From positions 496,001 to 560,000 of the forward strand of contig NW_023501037.1 in NCBI RefSeq assembly GCF_014066305.1: 64,000 bases of DNA. Direction: 5' to 3'. A program made the translations under genes and the position numbers. The stretch's first letter is position 1, and each line of letters starts with the position of its first letter. The stretch is from Letharia columbiana. Taxonomy: Eukaryota > Ascomycota > Lecanoromycetes > Lecanorales > Parmeliaceae. Below, one piece after another: positions 56,874 to 64,000 of the stretch. A model generated the notes under the pieces. That model did not search any database, had not been told where the DNA came from, and saw nothing but the letters and a program-made list of their open reading frames with translations.

Positions 56874-57245
56874 TCAACGGTTGCCATGATTTCTATTTGG
56901 CACCCGTTGAAGGCTGCATACTCCTTCGCCTAGTTCTCTTGGAACGCTTGCGCAAAGTCTTTGTTTTTCCCCTTGTCTTTCTCCCAAATCCGACATGAAT
57001 CGCCCCGAATTGTCCTTGTTGTGATCCATGATCATAGATGTCTTCATCAGAAGTCTGACATTGTAGAGTTCGGGAGTCTGGGTAGGGTCGAGGTTGCAAT
57101 GTCGGCAAATCCAGTCATGTGAGCTTCCTGAAATGCTGGGACGCTGGATATTACCGCATGGGGATCGGCAGTCCTTAATGAGGAATTCATAGTCCTGCGT
57201 CCTGGATAAGATTTGCTGTGATTGATCACCTGGAAACGGATGCAC
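56874..57245 (-). other. uncertain ORF with paired Cys motifs
   Basis: This frame includes KDCRSPCGN and DWICRHCNLDP, two CxxC or CxxxC-like pairs about 20 residues apart, of the kind seen in small fungal zinc-binding proteins of unknown role. There are no introns, no homologous family that I can name, and a competing frame on the same strand. This could be chance. Confidence 0.2.
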
Positions 57246-59763
57246 GTTTCGAGTTGTCCTTGTGGAAGGAGAGGAGTCACTTGGAAGGACCGCTGGCGTT
57301 GAATGGAATGTGACAGGTTACGAATTGGTGCGGATGGTGGAAGAAGGTGAGCAAAGTATGTTGTATCATTCAACACCGGGGCCTTGCAGTGTTGATCAAG
57401 GCTCCAATGGATGAGAGGCTGGTTTCTGAGCTGGTATCGTACAATACTCCAACCGCCAAGCTCAATTTGCCTCCCTAATTGAAACCCCTTTGGGGGGGGG
57501 GGGGTTTGGTCACTTCTGGAACTTCCCGTGATCAGAGCTGAAAAATAGTCCTATTGGTCAGATCTGAAGCGAGACGGGTAGTTAGTTAGTCATAGAGAGA
57601 AGTGAAAATGCATTCCAGGTAGTGAAAGCATTGGATTTGCCCATAGACTCTAGTTTTCCTTGCTGCTTTCTAACCGTAGATACAGACTTCAGCGGACTCT
57701 ACTAACAGTCTGAACCGAGCAATGCAGAAAGAACCGAGCTAAAACGCGAAAGATAGGTCTTTTCTGGGCGGACGCATGCATGGACCTAACTCTGGGACAA
57801 ATTTTAAGCCAGTTTAAACAGACTTTAGAGAAATATTGCCAAAGCAAGACGAATGTCTTTCGGAACAAGTTACCATAGTTGGCACTGGAGCTAATTGTGC
57901 AAAATTCAATCCTTGTGCAGTCCATAGTGTGTGGGACCTACGCTGTCCACGAAAGGATGGCGACAAGAAGATGGGGGATGATGGCCAAGTCAACGCTAAA
58001 GCTGGCGGTTTAGAGTATCCCGAAAGGGATGGTTTTCCTGTTCTGTGAAGAGGACTATGGTTGATCTGAGATGTCAGGCAAAATGACGGGTGATCATAAG
58101 TGTCTCGACGGGGAGCGCGCACAGCAGTGCCATCGTAGGGTGAAAAAAAGCCTAATAGATCTGGGCATCAGGACCTTCGTGAGGCATGTTCAAAGAAATC
58201 GGCAGATCCCCGACGAAGGTTCTCGAGGAAGTAAACAAATCTAGCAGCGGTCGGACGATCGTGTCCTTCGGTGCATAAGAAGCAAGCAGGGAGCGGCGGA
58301 AGAGTATCATCGAAGAAACCCATGACAGTTATTTTGAATTGTACGAAGTGTACGTGAGTAAGACCGAGTGCGCCACAACCCGTTCGGAATTGGGGGCGAA
58401 ATAAAGCTGAGGGTATCGCATCATCGCGCATGAGCTCCATGCAGAATCACTCTCAGCTGAGCCAAGCAGCAAATTCATGGAGGAGATAGGAGATCAAATT
58501 GCCATATGGAGTATCGAGTGGGAAGGATTGCGGAGAAAGAAGTAAACCCATAGTCGAACTTCCAAGGAACTGTCCGCAGAATACGACGAGTGGAGCGCAT
58601 GCTTCACGAGGCTGAGTCTATACTCTGTACCCCAAGGACTGTTGGCTTGGTGCAATTCTGATCAGCGGTCGGATCAGCGGTCGGATGTGGCTTTGGCACC
58701 ATTCGGCCGTGTTCGGACCGAGCGCGAGCACAAGAAAATGGCATCTTTTGGAGAGGTTGTTAATCAACCATTGCAATGTCGTACCTGCAGCAGGCCCCAA
58801 TGCAACAGGTCCTGCACGCTTACGTACCAGTGTCCAGTAAGTGCAAATCGGTTTCGCATAGGTAGTTTGTATTTGGTAGTTCCCTATGCCTCGTGATGGC
58901 GATAAGGAAGCGTCGATGAGCTAATGAATTGAGGCAAGCACTGCAACGGAACATCTCTTTCTAGGCTTTCAGCTCTCCTGGTGCTGCCTGCGTTTTCGAC
59001 CAAAGCGAAAGTTGGCAATGCTCACTTGCAGGCAGGCTTCCACTTTGCCACACATCTCCTGCTTTGAGCACGTCGTTCCTAGAGCCTTTTCAGAAGTAAC
59101 AAGCCGGATAGAGATTTCCCAGACTTGGAAGGATAGGTATGTGTATGGGGGTCCAAGCGCAGTGGTATCCCATTTGGTGGTTTCTCAATGATGAACAATA
59201 TTTGCTTGACGTACCTATAAATACTTGCTCAAGCCACAGCGGGACGATGTCATGCAGTACGGAGGAATCCACTGCTGAAGAGACATTGGCCTTTATTCTT
59301 TAGGTCCACGTAATTCTGGGCTATTCTGGACCATTTTCAGTACTTTAATAACTGCGCCGCTCTCACAGATAAGGTCAGCCTGTGGTACAGGTACCAAGAG
59401 GTCTCGTGACGCATATGTTAAGCTGATTGAACGTCCATGGTCAACTGGCCAATACTTGTCGGATGCCGTCAGTAGGATGGTAGGAAATAATTAAGGGCTG
59501 AAGGTTTAAGATGGAGCTGAAAAGTGTTCTAGGCAAGGCTCAAAGTGAAGGTCGAGACGAGGATAGGGGGTTAACAGATGTCGAAGCTGAGCATGGGGGA
59601 CGTTCATGCTGCTTCCCAATCGGTGAAGTTATATGAGGTATGCTGTATAATACCTTGCTTTGACGTTCCGAAGCAGCAGCAGTTTGATGGACGTTGGGAT
59701 TGGGCTTTGAATCGATCAGTTGAAGGTATTTTTGTTTAAATTTGTTGATAATCATTTGATACT

Positions 59764-59785
59764 TAAGGTAAGGTATCTTACCTTA
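59764..59785. repeat. 9-bp-stem hairpin with ACCTTA/TAAGGT motif
   Basis: TAAGGTAAG (59764-59772) pairs with CTTACCTTA (59777-59785) across a GTAT loop. Related TAAGGTA/TACCTTA words recur nearby (59,836-59,860) and in other intergenic gaps (38,280; 38,400; 52,836). Confidence 0.6.
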
Positions 59786-60448
59786 GGATTTAAGTACTCT
59801 ATACCGTAGTGACGCTAAAAACCCGTAGAAGGCTAAGTAAAGTAAGGTATAAAGGTACCCCACCAAAAGGCGGAACGACCCTGGATTATCTGAATTTTGG
59901 ACGTGATTTTATTAGATCAAAGCCTCGCCTTATGCCTACAGTACCTCGCCTTGCCTTTTGCTGCACTGGTGCCACCACAGAAACAGCACACTTTCTTCAA
60001 TCGCCCTCTCGTAACCTATCAGGCTGTTCAAAAGCATCATGACTTCTCCCCGCAGTCAGCTTATTCCACAGCTTCTTCCAGCTCCCTCTCCCCTCATCAT
60101 ACCCGCCAATTGCTCATATCCTTATCCGCCCTTGGCCCATCCACACCATACCTTTGCCAAAACTAGACAATCGAGGCAAGCCAGAGCTGCAGCCCCCAAT
60201 TCCCAACGGCTATCTTCATGACTCTATGGTGTGCCGTCAGCTCGGTTAATCCTATACAAACAAGTCAACGTTGGCAGCTGGCACCTTAAGACATCCCCCC
60301 CGGGCTCCCTGACAATTTAACGCACAGCATTCTTTCATGCTTATACTACGCCAATCATCCCTAGGGGTTGGACTGGACGATCCATAATTAAGAGAGAACA
60401 AGTTCAGGAGCAGCACACACTGGATACTAGCTTTGCCTGGCAGCCTAA

Positions 60449-63400
60449 ATGCCGGAAGGCACTGGACCTCATCGCACTGGGCCGCCAGCAAACAAGGCTT
60501 TGGGGCCTCAAGAGGAGGCCAGTGGGAGCATGGCGGCGTCCGAAATCAACACGAACAGTGCAGCGGCAGAATCATCAAGAATGACGAATCCTGTGAAGGC
60601 CCGGAGACGGACCAAGACTGGCTGTCTCAGTAAGTTTTTGCTCGTGTTGTGGACCTCAGAAATTCTCAGATCACTCATATGTCACAGCATGCCGCAAGCG
60701 GCGTATCAAGTGCGGCGAGGAGCGCCCAACCTGTAAAAATTGTGTCAAGTCGAAGCGCGAGTGCGAAGGCTATATTCATCGAGTCATTTTCAAGGACCCT
60801 CTTGGTGCGTTCCGGCCAACGCAGCAAGGAATTGCTGCTCGCGCTCAACATCCTTCCCACCCTCGTGGAGCTGCAAGTATCTATGGGGGTATATCTTCAG
60901 CATCCGTGGACACTCCAATTGCGCCGCGTCTCCTTCCATATGGAGAGCAAACTGGGTTAGGACATGTGCCTGTGGCAGGTGGACCGATAGCAGCAGGAAA
61001 CTTCCATGGCCCCACTGGCTATACACACAGCGTTCCCTCATATTCGGTAGGCGACAGCGCCTCCAAGCCGCTTTATGCATCACAAACGGGTTATTCACAC
61101 AGCGGTTTCCCAAGCAGTGCAATGGCGGAAAATGTTGCTCAAAGCCGCGGTGATTCATTCCCATATCAAACCTTTCAGCAACAAAGTTTTGGCGGTGGTG
61201 ATGGCGGCATTGAAATGGGTCTTACACAAATTCCTCATGGCCGGTCACGTGGCTCAGATTCGATGCGGTCAACCGAGTTTCCAGTTCCTCATGACGAATT
61301 TCCTGTCTTGAACCCTCAAGAATTTCATCCCAACCACATGCATCAAAGTATTCACTGGCCAGTAAAGGAAGAAAGTGCATTTAAACAAACCCAAAACCAC
61401 GCCTCCTTTTCATCTTTCCCGATTCAAGGCCGTTCGAATTGGAATGGGGTTGCGGTTCAAGATGTTTCCCCACACCAAGCCCATTCGCAAAATCAACATT
61501 ACGGAGTTCCAGCCCAGACACCGTGGGTAGTGGAGCCAGACGAGGATGACTATTTCGACGTAGAGTCAGACGAAGAGGGTCTCATATCGGAACCTTATGT
61601 CACAGGGACAACCTCCTACGATCTTGGGGCAATGGTAGCCATAACAGCAGATCAAGGCCAGGGTCGCATTAGATCAATGACCAATTTCTTGAACGAGCCC
61701 AATATACTCGCGACATATTTTCCATCTTATGCGGCCTCACCATTGAGGGATCCTCAGACCGCTCGAGTCTTCTGTCATTTTATAACGGCCACTGCACCGA
61801 CGCTATCCGTCTGCGAACGGCATCCGTCGAACCCTGCCCTGATATTCTCAGGCAAACCTGTCCCTTGGTCGCAAAGAGCGCTCTGGTCTTATACTTTGCC
61901 AATGCGAGCACTAACACATCAAGGGCTTCTCCATGCTATGTTGGCTTTGGCGAGTTTGCACATTGCAAAGCTGCAACAGACGTCATCGACGCCGTCGTTG
62001 AAACATTACCATTACGCGCTGAGAAGAGTAGCAAAGGCCTTGGGCAACCAGAAGAAACGACAGGACGTTGCTACACTTGCTGCGACGCAGCTGCTTGGCT
62101 TTTATGAAGTGACAACGGCTGAGCACAACAAATGGAACAGTCACCTTGCTGGTGCTCGAGAACTCATCATGGACATTGATTATGCAAGAATGGTAAAGCG
62201 GATAGAAGCCCACAGACGGCAGCAAGAAGAAGCCGAAGCAAGACTTAGGCTTGAGATGCAATTTGGCCATCCCAATGCATACTGGCACGAATATGCACGA
62301 GGAGTATTGGACGATTTTCCTGCGAGGGTTGACCGACAACTGGATGAAGGGCTCATCAGTACAATCATGGGCTGGAGCACGAGGTATGATCAACATGGTC
62401 GAATTATCGACGAAGGCGATCCTGCTCCCCAGACCGAATCACCTTTAACGGCCCGTGACATTGAAAACTTCGAGATTCAGTGTGAGCTGTTCTGGTGGTA
62501 CGTCAAGCACGACATATATCAAAGCATACTTAGTGGCAATCGTCTCCTGTAGGTCTCCAAAAAGATTCAATCATGGAAACTACTGACTGGAGCCCAGACT
62601 ATCATATGATCAATGGGGCCGTTGCCCTCCCAGAGCGCCAATCGGAAGGCTAGATGCGGTTTGTGGTAGTCTTGATCACCTCCTTCTGTTGATGGGTAGG
62701 CTGGCGGAGTTTGCTGCCAAAGACCTGCCTCGAAAGAGGAGAGCGTACATGGAGGCAGCAAAGAAGTCAAAGTCGTCAACCCTACAAGGCCCACCACCCA
62801 CACCAAACGGACAGCAACCTCCCCAAATGTATGGCATGATGCCTGATCCTGGCCCTGTACGCCTACCCCGAGGTTTCGACCAAGCTCAACACGATCGACT
62901 TTACACAGCCCCAGTCCCTAGCCAGGACCAACCTCTTGAAGCGGCCACAGGGGAAGCCGAAGCCGAATGGTCAGCCATTTCACACGCGTTTGACGTCTAT
63001 GCAAGCTCTCTGGGGCCTGACTACGCACCTCTCTCTCCAGAGCACATGACCCCAACCGCTACACCCTTTGGGCCCGCCCTCTACTATCGTTCCTACTCAA
63101 TTTCCTGCGTCTTCATCATGTACTATATGGGACGCATCATCTGCTCCAGAGCCCACCCGTCTATGCCACCAGCCGCCATGGCCGCCGCTGGCGTCGCTGC
63201 ACCCCAAACAGCGGTGCACGCTAACAACATAGGCCGCATCTTCGCCGGCATACAACCAATCGACAGCACTCTATCCATAAACCCCCACCACGGCGCTGCG
63301 ATGATGGACGGCTGCATGGGCCTTTTCCACGCCGGCGTCCAGTACCGCGATCCCGCGCAACGCGGCTGGACTATTACCAAATTGCGTGACGTCGCCCGCT

Positions 63401-63684
63401 TAACTGGCTGGCAAACGAGCGTGCTCATCGCCTCGGGCTGTGAGCGAGCTTGGATCAAAGCGGCGGATATGGGCAAAGGGCCGCCATATACGATGATGTT
63501 GAATCCGATATCCAAAGACGACAGACTCTCGGGCAGGGGCCACGATCCGAGCCAATTCGTCCATCCGCCGAAAGATAATAACGATAGGAGATTCATTACT
63601 GTAAACGCCGGGACAAGGGTGTACTGGGCTATGGGTGTTTTAAGTGTTGACGAGGATTTCAAGGGTATGAATCTGAATGGGTAG
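60449..63684 (+). CDS. Zn2Cys6 transcription factor, 1042 aa
   Basis: This is a nuclear DNA-binding regulator. Three exons, 60449-60629, 60688-62548 and 62598-63684, are joined by introns of 58 and 49 bp. The binuclear zinc cluster is complete and spans intron 1: C59-x2-C62-x6-C69-x6-C76-x2-C79-x6-C86. A Gln/Ser/Gly/His-rich, probably disordered activation region follows (about 90-310), then an acidic patch (PDEDDYFDVESDEEG). The C-terminal two thirds look like a fungal-specific regulatory domain (LATYFPSYAASPLRDPQTARVF and LLHAMLALASLHIAKLQQ). The start could be 60449 or the downstream ATG at 60530 (MAASEINTNS). No adjacent metabolic cluster suggests a target. The downstream 300 bp to the window end hold nothing recognisable. 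Confidence 0.9.
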
Positions 63685-64000
63685 ATGCTGAGTGAAGAAG
63701 CTGGGATTACCAGTGTGATAGGGTTAATGTGATGCAATATATCAGCGCTGGCTTTAAGTCAGCTTTGTGTTCATAAGGGCACTTTCGCTACTTATTGTAC
63801 CATGTACTATACGGTGATGCGGAGATGTGTTACGACCAATGTAAGGTACGATGTTTAGAAAAGAGCAGAAGCTTCAACTCAATATCACTGAATTTTCGAA
63901 GTCATCGTTCACGAGGAGCGTTGTCTTGATCATGGCCATTCATATCAAAAGCCTTATAGGCACTCCACCCTAGACGCTGGGAACCTGCCCACCAACACCC
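63685..64000. other. 3' flank of the regulator gene, no feature seen
   Basis: About 316 bp to the window edge without an ORF, repeat or RNA gene that I can support. Confidence 0.5.

Larger units (their letters stand above)
54345..60448. other. gene-poor region, about 6 kb
   Basis: No complete gene could be supported on either strand. Open frames are short, overlap each other and lack splice structures that join domains. Base composition is normal, so this is not a RIP island. It may hold decayed genes (two candidates listed next), non-coding transcripts, or the long upstream region of the Zn2Cys6 regulator. Simple features are a G13 run at 57492-57504 and a hairpin at 59764-59785. Confidence 0.5.

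Noticed and set aside
57492..57504. G13 homopolymer
   Set aside because: A simple run without neighbouring G tracts; possibly a sequencing or assembly artefact, and nothing functional is implied.

Overview
The window is nuclear DNA of a filamentous ascomycete (Pezizomycotina). The supporting signs are numerous short GT-AG introns of about 47-72 bp, fungal-type gene models (Rrp8, Nog1, Ddi1, Glo3, Cdc73, a SUR7/PalI protein, a rhodopsin-domain membrane protein, a Zn2Cys6 regulator, mannitol-1-phosphate dehydrogenase) and a large island with the base composition left by repeat-induced point mutation (RIP). The class cannot be fixed from the sequence alone.

Layout. Positions 1 to about 15,480 form an extremely AT-rich, gene-free island in which CpA and TpG are almost absent. 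It holds stop-riddled remains of Ty3/Gypsy chromodomain retrotransposons (a pol 3' end at about 165-600 and a nearly complete pol relic at about 2,640-6,010 followed by a candidate LTR). It also holds two 2-kb direct repeats (8768-10760 and 12672-14665) with a third partial copy between them. The island stops abruptly beside normal genes. From 15,759 to 54,344 the DNA is a dense housekeeping region: SMC2 (condensin), CDC73 (Paf1 complex), a YwbE/DUF2196 protein, a rhodopsin-domain membrane protein, GLO3 ArfGAP, TIM21, a SUR7/PalI protein, mannitol-1-phosphate 5-dehydrogenase, two unrecognised proteins, a peroxisomal crotonase, a Cdc25/rhodanese protein, NOG1, RRP8, MTHFR, orotate phosphoribosyltransferase, DDI1 and a GNAT acetyltransferase. 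From 54,345 to 60,448 is gene-poor, and a large Zn2Cys6 transcription factor closes the window.

Functional grouping. NOG1 and RRP8 are convergent and both serve 60S/25S rRNA maturation. MTHFR and OPRT are metabolic neighbours (one-carbon and pyrimidine). Several head-to-head pairs with short gaps (GLO3/TIM21, the rhodanese gene/NOG1, CDC73/YwbE) look like shared promoters. There is no operon or secondary-metabolite cluster.

Most interesting signal. Nine intron units of about 107-163 bp, in six unrelated genes, share a 3' end close to TGCTGACTCCGAAAT and a similar GTACGT-type 5' start. Two of them share about 24 bp of interior sequence. This is what recent multiplication of introner-like elements would leave. 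Two units abut with no exon between them inside one intron (25023-25274), a tandem or twin-intron arrangement. All lie in plus-strand genes.
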